Assembly: GCA_012862575.1 (NCBI GenBank)
Contig: BLSF01000072.1
Location: 120,773 to 184,772 of the forward strand
Direction of reading: 5' to 3'
Source of the DNA: Parietichytrium sp. I65-24A
Taxonomy: Eukaryota > Sar > Bigyra > Thraustochytrida > Thraustochytriidae
Length of the DNA stretch: 64,000 bases
Part shown: positions 1-10,620 of the stretch, in pieces
Layout of the letters: every line of letters begins with the position of its first letter
Numbering within the stretch: the stretch's first letter is position 1
Made by a program: the position numbers and the translations under genes
The notes under the pieces: generated by a model
Seen by the model: the letters and a program-made list of their open reading frames with translations, nothing else
Database searches by the model: none
What the model was told of the DNA's origin: nothing

Positions 1-81
1 TTGGGATCGGATTTCGACGATGATGATGTGCTCAACGCGATTGACTCGCTCGGATTCGGAAGCGAATCCAAACTCTTGTAG
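1..81 (+). CDS. 3' end of an acidic protein (partial)
   Basis: Frame 1 is open from the first base to a TAG stop at 79-81, giving 26 residues with the acidic run DFDDDD and an end in SKLL. The composition is like a real protein tail and unlike the low-complexity DNA that follows. Nothing can be said about function because the body of the gene lies outside the window. A chance open frame of this length is quite possible. Confidence 0.4.
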   Translation: MGSDFDDDDVLNAIDSLGFGSESKLL

Positions 82-1073
82 ACACATTGAAAGTTTAGAA
101 TACTATTTTGTCAAACTCATTTCACACCGCCCGTCTTCAATCTCCAAAAAAAACTCACCCCTCTGCTTGCTTTGCTCGGGCTGCAATACAATCAAAATAT
201 AGCTAATATAGCTAGCTCCAGTCAACTCTGTGAACCTGGCACTACCAGCAAACTCCACATCACCCTCGACCAAGTCACTCAACTTCAGGACAGATCCAAA
301 ATCCTATGCCCAGGATCCAACTCCTCGCAAGTGATCGAGTGTTCACGATCCAGAATCCTGATGAGGCGACGGCCGTCCCAGCTCTTGGTTCTCGCTCTTG
401 AAGACATCGCATCCTCCGTCATGTCAATTCTTCCTGCGGCTCCTGCGCATCCCGAAGCATCCACCATCAATCATCCATCCATCCATTCGCTCATCCACCA
501 TCCAACCATCCAAAATCGCGTTTGATATAAATAGTATGATAAACCTCGCCGTCATTCTTCTCTTCACAAGTAGTATGACATCTCTCTCACCGTCCATTGA
601 CGACCTCCCACGCTTGACTGTGAATCAAAATATTATTTTATGTATTTTATGACTATCGCTGGATCGCACACTTCGACATCGCAAAACCGTCCCACTGCAA
701 TCTCCCGTTACCGCCGTACATAGGAACCGCTATGCCAGAATAAGGTTTACCTCAGGCTTAAGTGAGGTATCTACTAACATAGTTAGTAGCTAGTTGGAGG
801 AGGAAAGCGTCCCCCACAAGAAGAGTTCTACTTGTTTCACTGTCAGTTGGAGAAGTGGAGTTGGAACTCTCTCTCTAACCATAAGTGGGGCGACTGAAGC
901 CGTCCCCGCGTAGGTGTGGGGCGGAAAGGCGTCTGCGTGTTACAGAGCAGTGATACATTTGCGCGGAGAAGGTTGGAGTTGAGACGAACGTTAGATCTCC
1001 TTTGTTGGTTTGTTTGTTTGGTTGTTTGGTTGGTTGGTTGGACTTGAAGAAAGGAGAGGCCGGGCAAAGTCAA
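82..1073. other. Intergenic, no gene seen
   Basis: About 1 kb between the partial gene and the prolyl hydroxylase. It contains a run of CATC repeats near 470-512 and GTTTGTTTGGTTGG-type low complexity just before the next start. The short ORFs here start at non-ATG codons or lack protein-like composition. Confidence 0.6.
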
Positions 1074-2345
1074 ATGTCTCAAAAGGCACCGGCTGCACTC
1101 TCGGCGGATGGCAACGGCCATCTGAGAGCCAAGTATGCAGCATTGGGCAAAGCCGAGTGGTGGTGGCTGTTCGACGATTCGCTCGCACAACTGGCGGCCA
1201 AGCTATCTCGTGACAATTTTGTGGTCCTGGATGGATTTCTTGGCAATCAGACCGCGCTCAAGCTGCATGGCGAGCTTCGTCGCGCACATCCTGTATCGAC
1301 GGAAAAGTCTGAGCAGACACTACAAGACAGCGACAAAACAAATTCCGACCGAGATCGTTCCGCTAACCCAGGTGCTTCCCAACTTACATCCATGGAGGGT
1401 GGTCCCGTCAATGAGCCGAGTGATCTAGTCATGCGTGGTTGCCCTCCGCTGCAGCCCGGAGCGCTGGCCGGGGGGCAGTCCGGTTCGTCACTTTCCTATC
1501 GAATGGCGTCCGTTCGCGGCGACATGATCGGGTGGTTTGGCGGAGACGAACCAGGATGCATGTGGGATGCGCTACCCAAGTATCTACAGAGGCTTGACAC
1601 CCTCGTTTCAGAGCTGTCCCAGCTCGTTCCGGAGCTCTCAGGGTCGGCAGAGAGACGCAGCAGTGCCATGGTGAGCTGCTATCCCGGCAGCGGAGCAAGG
1701 TACGTCAGGCACTGCGACAACACGACTGCCGTGAAGAACGGAAGGAGGCTCACTGCCTTATTTTATGCAAACCCTGGCTGGAAAGTTGGTGACGGCGGCG
1801 AGCTTCGAGTGTTTGCACCTCAAAAAGTGAAGCCCAATGACTCTGAAAGAGACGGGTCCGGAAGGAGCTTCGTTCCTCTGCTTGATATCCCCCCTATCCT
1901 GGACCGAGTTGTGCTCTTCTTTGCGGACGAGAGGGTGCCGCATGAGGTCTTGTCATGCAAAGCAGTGCGTTACGCCGTAACAGTTTGGTTTTTCGACAAA
2001 AGCGAGAAAGACCAGGCTGCTGCAAAAGCCAAGCAGAAGGAGGAGGCTGCTCTGCAGGCCGAAGAAGCCAAGATTAGGGCTGAAATAGAAAAATTTCAAC
2101 GGCAGTATGGTGAGACTGCAAGTATTCTGGAGAGGAAGAAAGACCAGCGTGAAGCAGAACATGCCGAGGAGTCGAAGGATGAAGAGCCAAGGGCAGTAGT
2201 CACTGGGGGTTCTGCTACTGTGAAAGACGGCGAGAAACCGATTACCCCCACAGGCCAACACCAAAGCGACAGCGCAGAACAGCCACCAGAAGCTCCACCC
2301 CCACAATTGACAGCAACTAGTGGTGGCGTGTGGGACCTCGATTAA
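1074..2345 (+). CDS. EGLN/PHD-type prolyl 4-hydroxylase (Fe(II)/2-oxoglutarate dioxygenase)
   Basis: 423 aa from the first ATG of the open frame; upstream in-frame codons are GT-rich low complexity with only a TTG. The catalytic half (about residues 30-310) closely follows the EGLN/PHD2 double-stranded beta-helix. It has the substrate-loop-like RGDMIGWFGG, then MVSCYPGSGARYVRHCDN carrying the iron ligands H213 and D215, GGELRVF, and VPHEV with the third iron ligand H290. R299 in RYAVTVWFFD binds 2-oxoglutarate. Known members hydroxylate prolines in HIF-alpha or, in protists, in Skp1, and act as cytoplasmic oxygen sensors; which substrate applies here is unknown. A Ser/Asp/Glu-rich insert (about 75-140) and a charged coiled-coil plus low-complexity tail (310-423) are extras compared with animal enzymes. 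It converges on the PDZ-START-GOLD gene with a 175-bp gap. Confidence 0.93.
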   Translation: MSQKAPAALSADGNGHLRAKYAALGKAEWWWLFDDSLAQLAAKLSRDNFVVLDGFLGNQTALKLHGELRRAHPVSTEKSEQTLQDSDKTNSDRDRSANPGASQLTSMEGGPVNEPSDLVMRGCPPLQPGALAGGQSGSSLSYRMASVRGDMIGWFGGDEPGCMWDALPKYLQRLDTLVSELSQLVPELSGSAERRSSAMVSCYPGSGARYVRHCDNTTAVKNGRRLTALFYANPGWKVGDGGELRVFAPQKVKPNDSERDGSGRSFVPLLDIPPILDRVVLFFADERVPHEVLSCKAVRYAVTVWFFDKSEKDQAAAKAKQKEEAALQAEEAKIRAEIEKFQRQYGETASILERKKDQREAEHAEESKDEEPRAVVTGGSATVKDGEKPITPTGQHQSDSAEQPPEAPPPQLTATSGGVWDLD

Positions 2346-2520
2346 AGCCGCGGGCAGCTGTTTGACCAGAAATGAAGAGCTTACTCTCCTTGAAGAAAAG
2401 TCTTATGTAAAATGAATGTGAAAAGATAATCAGCGGTGCGGACAAGAGACGACAACTTAGGACAAAGGACCAAAAAAATATAGGGTAATTTCGGCTTTGC
2501 AAGATAATCTAGTGATGCAT

Positions 2521-4005
2521 TTATTCTGCTGCCATGGCTTCAGCCAGAGTTGGCCACTTGGTCCATGGGATAGGGTCATTTGGGTCGACAGCCACACAGT
2601 GATAATAAACTGTCTTCGAGGTGAACCAGCTGGAAGAGTTGTCCCAAGTAAGAGTGTACTGGCCGGACGATTTTGCCACAAATCTCCCTTGAAGAGGCTT
2701 TTTGTTCTTGAGATTGCAAGTGTGCGAGGTAGCTGGGACAACCTTGTTCCCTGCTGGATCGGTCACAGAGAAGACAACGTCCAAATCAGCGAGAATCCAC
2801 TCATAAACCAGTTCACTCCCCTCCTGGACAGTAATTTGGGTCTCAAATTTAGTACCCTTGTCCACAACGGCAGTCAGAGTTTCGAAGGCGTTAAGCTCTG
2901 TGTTCGCATCGAAAAAGATGGTTGCGAGCTCGCGCTGCTTCATGGCGTAGTCGCGAACGCGCTTGACGTTGAGTCCTTGCTGTGGTCCGACAAGATTCGC
3001 TGCCCACTTTGGCACAGAGCCCTTGATGTTGATTTGCAGAAGATAGGTGAGATCGATGCTCATCGAATTTTTTCCTAGAGGCTTCTTCGGGTCGGTGCCT
3101 GGAGTATTTTTCCAGAAATACCCAGTCATGCCCATGTTGCCTCGAATAATCGAGTGAGACTCCTCCAAGCTCTTGACCTTGGCGGTCACCTTTGGGATGC
3201 TCATGCACATAGACACTCCGTACCCATTCTCAGCCCAGCAAGTGTATTCACAAAAGACAAAGTCGCGATTGTACAAAGGGAATGGCAGCATCCAGACTCC
3301 CCACTTGACCGAGAACAGCGGGAGGTTGAGGTTCTCAGAGCGAACTGTCTTTCCTCCATAACGGTCGTAGTCTTTTGGAAGCACGTGCAATACGTCTCCA
3401 TCGCCAAACATCGGATCTAACATTGTGAAAATGCGCTTAAACTCGGAGCGCGTGGACGTCACGGCCGCGTTCATCATCAAATCAGCAGGAATTGGAATCT
3501 GCACCTTCGACATTACAAGCTGGACCTCCTCTTCCTCGGAGTCCATCTTTTTGCCGAGGTAGACGGAGATGCCGTCCGACTCAGTAGCCTTGCGAAGACC
3601 ATTCGTTTCAGGATCACTAGTCACGAATTGCAGGGCCTCGTCGAGGTGCGACTGCATGAATGTCTTGATCTCCTCTTCTTCTTGACCCGTGAGCTCTGCA
3701 AGGTCGCTGAAAAAGCCATCTGGCAAGGGGAGCGAGGACTGCGTCGACTCGAGGGCGCTGTGTTGGATGGTACTAAAGCTCAGCGTCCTTGGCCATGACG
3801 CATTCGCGACGCGGTCCAGAATCTCCTCGAAAGAGAGCCCCTCCACAGCCGAGTTGTTCACCGCGACCAAGGCATGTCCGGGCTTGATCTTTGCGTTCTC
3901 GCTCGACACCACGAAAGCATCCTTCCCGTCCTCACTGCTCTCGAGGTCGATTCCCATCGGCCCCTCCGTCGTAAACTCCACATCATACCTGAGCATCGGC
4001 GCCAT
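2521..4005 (-). CDS. PDZ-START-GOLD domain protein, putative lipid transfer or signalling
   Basis: 494 aa from ATG at 4005; the frame stays open a little further only through a TTG. Residues 5-80 look like a PDZ domain (GIDLESS, KPGHALVAVNN, SFEEILDRV). About 80-145 is an acidic linker. About 150-360 resembles a START lipid-binding fold (PIPADLMMNAAVTSTRSEFKR, WMLPFPLYNRDFVFCEY, SIDLTYLLQINIKGSVPKW). The last ~108 residues resemble a GOLD domain (FETQITVQEGSELVYEWILA, VFSVTDPAGNKVV, GQYTLTWDNSSSW). There is no signal peptide. START domains carry lipids, and GOLD domains occur in p24 and Sec14-like trafficking proteins, so a membrane-contact or lipid-sensing role is a reasonable inference. The domain order is unusual. 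Confidence 0.82.
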   Translation of the reverse strand: MAPMLRYDVEFTTEGPMGIDLESSEDGKDAFVVSSENAKIKPGHALVAVNNSAVEGLSFEEILDRVANASWPRTLSFSTIQHSALESTQSSLPLPDGFFSDLAELTGQEEEEIKTFMQSHLDEALQFVTSDPETNGLRKATESDGISVYLGKKMDSEEEEVQLVMSKVQIPIPADLMMNAAVTSTRSEFKRIFTMLDPMFGDGDVLHVLPKDYDRYGGKTVRSENLNLPLFSVKWGVWMLPFPLYNRDFVFCEYTCWAENGYGVSMCMSIPKVTAKVKSLEESHSIIRGNMGMTGYFWKNTPGTDPKKPLGKNSMSIDLTYLLQINIKGSVPKWAANLVGPQQGLNVKRVRDYAMKQRELATIFFDANTELNAFETLTAVVDKGTKFETQITVQEGSELVYEWILADLDVVFSVTDPAGNKVVPATSHTCNLKNKKPLQGRFVAKSSGQYTLTWDNSSSWFTSKTVYYHCVAVDPNDPIPWTKWPTLAEAMAAE

Positions 4006-4411
4006 CGTCCAACCCCATGCAACCGAGCCGTCCGCCCAGAACGTAAACCACAACGCACGCCATTCGCCGCGACACCCAGCAGCCCATCAACAGTCGCACA
4101 GTCAGACCCACATCCACATCCACATTCACATTCACATTCTCATTCACACACAATTTCCGCCTATCCACTCCACCTCCACCACTTACAAAGTCGGCTCCGA
4201 CATCTTCTTGTCTCACAGAATCCTTTGCTGAGTCCCAGTCCGTCCGAGCGCCACAGCGTCAACAACAACTTTCAACTGTCAACTGTCAATTTTCAACAAC
4301 TTTTTAATTTCTCGCACCACCTTCTCCCTCTCTACTATTCCCAACTTTTTCCCTCTTCCCCTCACTCACCTAATCACTTACTCACTCTTCCTCCTTCTTC
4401 TCCTCGCTCGC

Positions 4412-4448
<37 letters not shown>

Positions 4449-5552
4449 TGGGACGCTTGGCCGGCCGCTTCTTGTGGGAGAGACCTGTGGGGGACGCTTT
4501 TGCGATGCGCAACCTGCTTCCTCTCTCTCTCTCTCTCACTCGGGCAGGAGGGAGGTATGTTTGGCGGGCATCTCGTAGGACTGGGCTAAGCGCGCTAAGG
4601 GATTGTGGGTATGGTTTATGCTGGGAGAGGTGGTAGTGATCTGGAAGGTCTTAAGGTGTGCTACCGATGCACGTAGGCCACGCTAGGGAAAGTTCTCTTG
4701 GGAAGGTAGCTAGGTGAATTGGTAGACTTAGTGTGCATTGTCGGGTAAGAGGGTGCTAAGTCATGGGTTTTAGAATGGGTAGTAGAGGTACTAGGTACAG
4801 TAACTGTAAAGGTTGGATGGAGGGCGGAACCGGCTGCTGTGAAACGGGTTCTCCTTTGGAGAACCGGATGTTGAGTGATCGATTAAACCAAGATTGCTTT
4901 CATGACTGATTGATTGCTTTAAAAAGATCGACTATCCCAGAAGAAGTCCGCAAACGCGGCGTTCAACCTGCAAAGCGACGGGAATGAAATCAGAAAGGAA
5001 AGAAGACTATCGAGGATTTGTGGTGTTGACAATGTGATCAATCTCTGTTGGGAAACATCACCGCCTGGAGAGTTTGCCCACGGCTCGTCGATCGTTCCGA
5101 GACGCCACTTCCAATGCATCCAGAACGACGAGCTTGGAGATAAGATTAACATTTCCAGTCATAAGGACGACGCAACTTGCCTTGTCAACAGAAGACGAAC
5201 GAAAGCTTCTGCTTGAATGGCGAATGACAATGACGCGCAGGTTTATAGCTTGAGATCATGGGCTAAACACGGCATGTGAGCCGAGCACATACCGCGGCCA
5301 AATAGAAAGAATATATTCGAGGCTTTCCTATGCATCGCAGACATAAAACCGGATGCAACTTAGTTCCAAGATTCAATTGGTTCAACTTTCATTTTTATTG
5401 CAACAAGAAATAGTAGAAATGGGCAGCGAGAGTCCTGCTCGACGCTGAATCGGTAAACGTCGGCCATGTCATTGGTTGTCAAGGGCTGCGAGAGGCGCGG
5501 CTTTGTGTGCGAATGCCACTTCTCGTTCATAAAGTACGCTTGCCTGCGTGAT
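4006..5552. other. Intergenic with hexamer and CT microsatellites
   Basis: 1.5 kb between two minus-strand genes, thus the promoter side of the PDZ-START-GOLD gene. It holds a CACATT-type hexamer tract at 4108-4150 and CT dinucleotide tracts at 4415-4445 and 4519-4537. The long ORF across 3874-4578 is antisense and low complexity and is not accepted as a gene. Confidence 0.6.
4415..4445. repeat. (CT)n microsatellite
   Basis: About 15 uninterrupted CT units, with a second shorter CT tract about 75 bp further on at 4519-4537, upstream of the PDZ-START-GOLD gene. Confidence 0.9.
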
Positions 5553-7259
5553 TTAAAGCATTGCAGCTGCCACAGTGGCAGTTGCTGCAAGAGCGCATGT
5601 GGAGAGCTGAGATGCCCAGGACTTTGCCAGCAGAGAGGCGCAAGTGAAAGTACAGCTTGGGTAAAGTGTGCGGATGTACTCGCATGCAGGGGTCAAGAGC
5701 TCCGTCAGAGCACAGCTGTTCTTGGCTGCGCAGGACTGCATGGACTGCACCATGGTCTGTGCAGTGGCGCAAGATCCGGCGCCCTGGTCAGCGACAACCG
5801 CAAAAAAGCAACCTCCGCTGGTTCCCAAGCATTGGGTCGCCGCAGTGCTGAGAGATCCAGAGAGTGTTTTGCCAGAGCAAGTGAGGGTGCTGCATAGCGA
5901 GTGGAATGGGTTCACTGCAGCGCAGAAGCTGTCGCTGGAGCATCCGTTGTTGGCCAAGCAGGTGGTGTGCTTGTCGATTGAGGTCTGGAGACCGGTGCAG
6001 CTTGTGTCTGAGACATCCAGCGTGCAAGCCGCAGCATTACAAGTGCTGCCCAATGTAGGCGTAGGAGTAGCGTTTGGTGCGGTGGAACCTCCGCAAGTGA
6101 GTCCGCTGCAAGCTGAGCCCATCCCGGACAAATTACTGCATACTCCTGCAATATCAGAGCTGGTGCAGCCGTTAGCTGCCATGCAAGTAGTCATGCTGTT
6201 AATCGCGGTTTGGAGAGTTGGGCAGACAGAGACATCAACGCCAACAAGAAGAGTCGTGCAACTTTGCATGTTGCAAGTAGAACTCACGACAGGAGCTGGG
6301 GTTGGCGAACTGGCGATGGTTGGTGTAGCGACAACCGTAGGTGCGGCAACAGCTCCGCATTTAAGACCAGAGCAAACTAGGGACAAGGACGACAACAATG
6401 TAGCGCAGACGGAGTTGATGGAGGTCGCAGAGCACTTTGCGGTGCTCTCAAGGCATGATACGTAAGTATTCAGACCGGTTTGCGTGGACACGCAAATGTT
6501 TGGATTGGTTAGATCTGCTCCAGTGAAGGCGTCATCGCAGACCGAAGGGTCACAGTCAAGCTGAGCGGTTGGGGCTGGAGCTGAGATCGGCGAAAAAGTC
6601 GGCACCGTCGGCGCCGTCGGCGTGTTGGAGACAGTCACACAAGAGCCTCCGTGCAAAAAGTGGGCGGGGTCGGTGCTCAACGCCGTCCTGAAGCAGCCAT
6701 CGCTTTCTTTTGTGTAAGTAGTTGTGGTCTTGGTGCCTTGGCAATTTGCCGAGTTGGGGTAAATCTCCTGAGTTATGGTGTTGCCACTCGAGCACAGGAT
6801 CTTGTAAGAGCTGGTTGCAGTGGAAGACAGGGTCATGCACGTTCCTACAGCGTAGTGGTAGACGGCACCCTGATCGAAGCTGGTGCAACTGCTTCCGTAG
6901 AGCTGGAAGACCTGAGTGTGAGTCTTGCACAGAGAACCGACGTTGCCAGTGCTGCCAGCGCAGGAGTTCACGTTGCCCGATTCTTTGATGGCGCCGGTGC
7001 AGTCAAGTTCGGCAAACTTTTCGTTTTTGATGAAGCCTCCGTCAGCACTGCACGACTCCAGGTAAGATAGAGCTTCCACACGAAGAGTTGCTCGGTTAGT
7101 GCAGGTGTTTGGAATTGGGCGGAGGGCGCCATCCACAACGGTCTCGCCTACAAGGCATGTTCCTCCAGTGTAGATGTACGACGTCTCGAAGAAAAGCGCG
7201 TCAGCCCCGTCAAGGCCGGCGAGCACGGACCCGAGGAGAGTCACAAGTTGAACCTTCAT
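5553..7259 (-). CDS. Secreted Cys-rich repeat protein, probably GPI-anchored
   Basis: 568 aa from ATG at 7259. The N-terminus is a signal peptide (MKVQLVTLLGSVLAGLDGADA) and the C-terminus ends in a hydrophobic Ala-rich stretch without following charged residues (ALAATATVAAAML), as in GPI-attachment signals. The first ~200 residues are Cys-containing with no recognised family. From about 235 onward a module of about 65-80 residues recurs four times with fixed cysteine spacing: C-x4-C, then C-x2-LQT-x2-(N/D)..TC, (N/K)-(G/S)-C, C and a final C-x3-L-x-C. Pro/Thr/Ala linkers separate the modules. I do not recognise the family. Surface or wall attachment is inferred from the two terminal signals. 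Confidence 0.85.
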   Translation of the reverse strand: MKVQLVTLLGSVLAGLDGADALFFETSYIYTGGTCLVGETVVDGALRPIPNTCTNRATLRVEALSYLESCSADGGFIKNEKFAELDCTGAIKESGNVNSCAGSTGNVGSLCKTHTQVFQLYGSSCTSFDQGAVYHYAVGTCMTLSSTATSSYKILCSSGNTITQEIYPNSANCQGTKTTTTYTKESDGCFRTALSTDPAHFLHGGSCVTVSNTPTAPTVPTFSPISAPAPTAQLDCDPSVCDDAFTGADLTNPNICVSTQTGLNTYVSCLESTAKCSATSINSVCATLLSSLSLVCSGLKCGAVAAPTVVATPTIASSPTPAPVVSSTCNMQSCTTLLVGVDVSVCPTLQTAINSMTTCMAANGCTSSDIAGVCSNLSGMGSACSGLTCGGSTAPNATPTPTLGSTCNAAACTLDVSDTSCTGLQTSIDKHTTCLANNGCSSDSFCAAVNPFHSLCSTLTCSGKTLSGSLSTAATQCLGTSGGCFFAVVADQGAGSCATAQTMVQSMQSCAAKNSCALTELLTPACEYIRTLYPSCTFTCASLLAKSWASQLSTCALAATATVAAAML

Positions 7260-8082
7260 TTCTCTTCAGCTCTGCGATCGCAGGTTCGATGCCAACTGCT
7301 TGTTCGAAAAAGTTGCTCTGCGTTCCGTTCTTCTTTTGCTTTTGGGATTTGCAGCAACCGCATTGCCCATCCAAGTACATGTCCAAACTCGTCTCGATAC
7401 TGTACTGTACGCGAGAAGCTACTTGTTCTACTCTTCATTCCATTGCGGTTGCTGACCAGATCAGAATTCACTGTCAGATTGATCGACCAGTCTAACTTAT
7501 AACTTTCAATTTTGACTACGAATGAATTGACTCTGAAGAGCTGAAGAGCCAAGAGCCGAAGCCTTCCTCACTCAATCCACAAGTGTGCGCAGCACGTGGC
7601 TTGCCCACGAGTACCGGTACTCACAGTCCTGCCGCGGAAGCTTCATAACTGTGTGCAGGGTTCGATGGGAACGGGAGGGAGGAAAGAAGGAAGAATCAGT
7701 GCCAAGATTTGTGATCCCTGTGAGAACTTGTTCCTCTCCGTCGCGCCAATTTGACTCGGCTTACCTTCGGACGTTACCTCGACACACTTTTGCTCCTCTC
7801 AACCTTGTTCATCCTAGCTCTCTTGTACCACATTGGCAAAAGTGGCTTTTGACTTTCCACTGCGCTTGCTACTGCGCCACTGCGCCACTTCGCCACTACA
7901 CGACACTGCGCCACTACAACACTGCGCGAACATTTGAGCAACCTTTGCCAAGGGAGCAAAGGGGAGCTAAGTACTGTACTAACATTGGTACCTCAGTGAG
8001 CACTTGAAAGTATCGCTGACGTGGTTACGACGGACTCAGCCAATAGCTCACCACCACACATGAAAAGTTACTCACTGTCAGT

Positions 8083-8108
8083 ACTCACTCACTCACTCAC
8101 TCACTCAT
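8083..8108. repeat. (ACTC)n tetranucleotide repeat
   Basis: Six uninterrupted ACTC units; the same repeat recurs at 54868-54896 ahead of CHMP6. Confidence 0.9.
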
Positions 8109-10588
8109 CAGTAAGCCCTTCTCTCTCTCCGTAAACTTCTCTCTCTCTCTCTGTCTCTCTCTTTCACTATGTGTCGCTCATTGTCTCTCTGTGTCTCTCG
8201 CACGCGCGCGTACTGTACTACACTTTGTGTCTGGCCATCTGGCTCACTGATACAATGAACGACACATTGGCACATTGACACGTTGAGCGTAAGTTCTTAT
8301 CACTTCAATGGGAGTTCACCATTCTCCTCGCGACTTGCCTGAGTTGAGGATCGAAGGATATCGAACTTGAACTTGCCTGCTGCAGAGTATTGGAATACGA
8401 ACAACAAACATGAACACTCCACGCTGGAGCAGCTTGGCTTTTGCACTGATGCAAGCGAGCAAGCCACGTGCGCCATTCGAGAGTGGCGTGCCCTCCTAGT
8501 GCTCCTGTTCCTGTAAATCGCCATTCATTCGTTGCCCATCTTCTTCATCACTCTCGCCGTCAAATCAACAAGCAAGAAGGGAAAAGAAATCATTGTAACA
8601 TATTGTAACCCAGGAACTTGAGTGAGAGAACTGAGAGAAGCTGCGCACATCTAAGCTATCCAAGCTCGCGAGGCGGCGCTCGCTCATTGCGCGAAAGAAA
8701 GCCTAGGCTTTGGGCTTTGCGAGCCGGCAGTGGGAAACGATCCTGAAGGTTAGTCGCTGCGATAAGCGTGCCTCGGTTTGCAAATACAGTGGCATTCACT
8801 TCTCCTCTCCTGTGCCACTGTGCCACCGTACCAGTGTGCCACTGGCAATCAAACATTCACATTCGCTGCCAATACAAGTCGATCAAAGGATGGCAGCTTG
8901 CAATTGACTCACTCGTTTTAATTGAAAGTTGAACATAGAGGAGCTCCAGTCCAGTGAGGCATTTTTGGTGTTCATTGAAGAGCTCAACAGGGAGCACCTC
9001 TCTCATGTATCACAGTTGACAAAAGTCGAGAAAACGAAAGAATAGAAAGAATAGAATGTGAAGAAGGGAAATAAATTAACATGTAAAATAGATTCTTCAC
9101 AGTCAGCGCCATGCACATAACTTATTGAATTGTGAATGCCAAAAAAATGCTAAAATGTAATGTTGGACGTGAATACTTCGCACATTTCTCACTGCGACTG
9201 GACTGCGACTGCGGCACACCACGACGCAGTATGACACCGCACCTCAACTTCACTTGGCCACAACACAGTCGCATTTACTCTGCTCTGACAGCAAATTTAT
9301 TCACATTTGTTCTGCCATTTGCCACTTTGCCCAACAGTGCACACCTTTGTCTTGGCGATAGTGTCGAATTACCGAAATTAATAGAGCCCAAAGGGGGCGA
9401 TTGTGACTGATAGAAAGTAATTTGCGATTGATCCAACTCCACACAATCCAAACAATCCAAACCACAAAAGTTTCTGTGAGTTTAATTGTTGGGTTAGTTG
9501 GATTGTGTTTCGCAGTCAGTGAGTTAGTGGCTTTCTTCGTCTTGATGAGAAGGAGAAGCAAGGTTGGTTTGGGATGGTTTGGTTTTTAACATGCAGAATA
9601 CAAAATGCAACATAATTTGCATTCTTCATGTCTTGTTGTCTTCCGCTCATGAGTCACTCAGGCTGTCTGTCAGTCAATGAAATTCAACACGTCCAGAATA
9701 AGTGACAGTGGATTCTGAATCTGAATTCTCAATTCTAAAGGCTCGCGATTCTGAGCATCTTATTGTTCAGCAGCAGTAGAGTCAGCTGCGACAAAATTGA
9801 ATGCGCTGTCCCAGTAGATTCAAAATGAGGACGGGGAAACGGATTGGCTTTTGGAATCTTGCAAAGAAGGGGAAAGTGCGCCACAGACCAAACTACCACA
9901 CAAACACACACAATCGTGAGCTCCAGAGGATCACAAAAGCTTGCCTTGCAAGATCTGGACTTGCACGGCGTCTTCATTCGCGACCACTCCAGCTAGCAAT
10001 CAATTAATTAAGCAAGCAGCAGCTCACCATGGAAGAGGCCAGGATGCATTCCTTCTTGCAACGACATAAACAACATAAACCCTGCTCGTCTACCCCGTCG
10101 CAGTGCCTTGGCCAACTTTGATTTACAGTTTAGCGGAGTGCATTGGCAGGGCCTCTGCTGGCTGACCACGTTTTGTGTCTCCTCGTTGCGAGGCACTGCG
10201 AGCTCTCTGATCACTTCCGAGCACGATGTAGCTCAGCTATACTTGTTGCATTATCGCCGTCTTGCATTCGCACAGGCTTGCCCGACCATCTCCGAGCATC
10301 GCTGGCAAGCTGAGGCAGAGAGGTAAAGATCCAAAGCGTAAGAGTCAACGTGTTGCTTTCAACGTGTTGCTTCGAGTGTTGAACCCCACCTTCTTCTCTT
10401 CCTCCCTTCCTCATCAGCTGAGCAGCTGAGGAGTGCATGGAAACCGTGAAAGAAAATTGTGTATATCTTACCACATGTACTCCTCCTCCTCCTCCTCTTC
10501 CTCTTCTCGATTCTCGATTCTCGATTCTCAACGCAAGTTGGAAGAAAGCACGGCCAATGAGCTCCACTGTGCCCAGTGGGCCCATCTC

Positions 10589-10620
10589 CAAAACAAACAA
10601 ACAAACAAACAAACAAACAA
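10589..10620. repeat. (CAAA)n tetranucleotide repeat
   Basis: Seven to eight CAAA units in the gene-poor region; the ORFs through it are translations of the repeat. Confidence 0.9.

Noticed and set aside
3874-4578. 234-aa plus-strand ORF
   Set aside because: Antisense to the PDZ-START-GOLD gene and then runs through hexamer and CT repeats; composition is His/Ser/Leu low complexity.
7279-7295. tRNA B-box-like GGTTCGATGCC
   Set aside because: No acceptor, D-arm or anticodon arm around it. A similar match at 43046 is inside the aminotransferase coding region, and 25528 lacks a T-stem.
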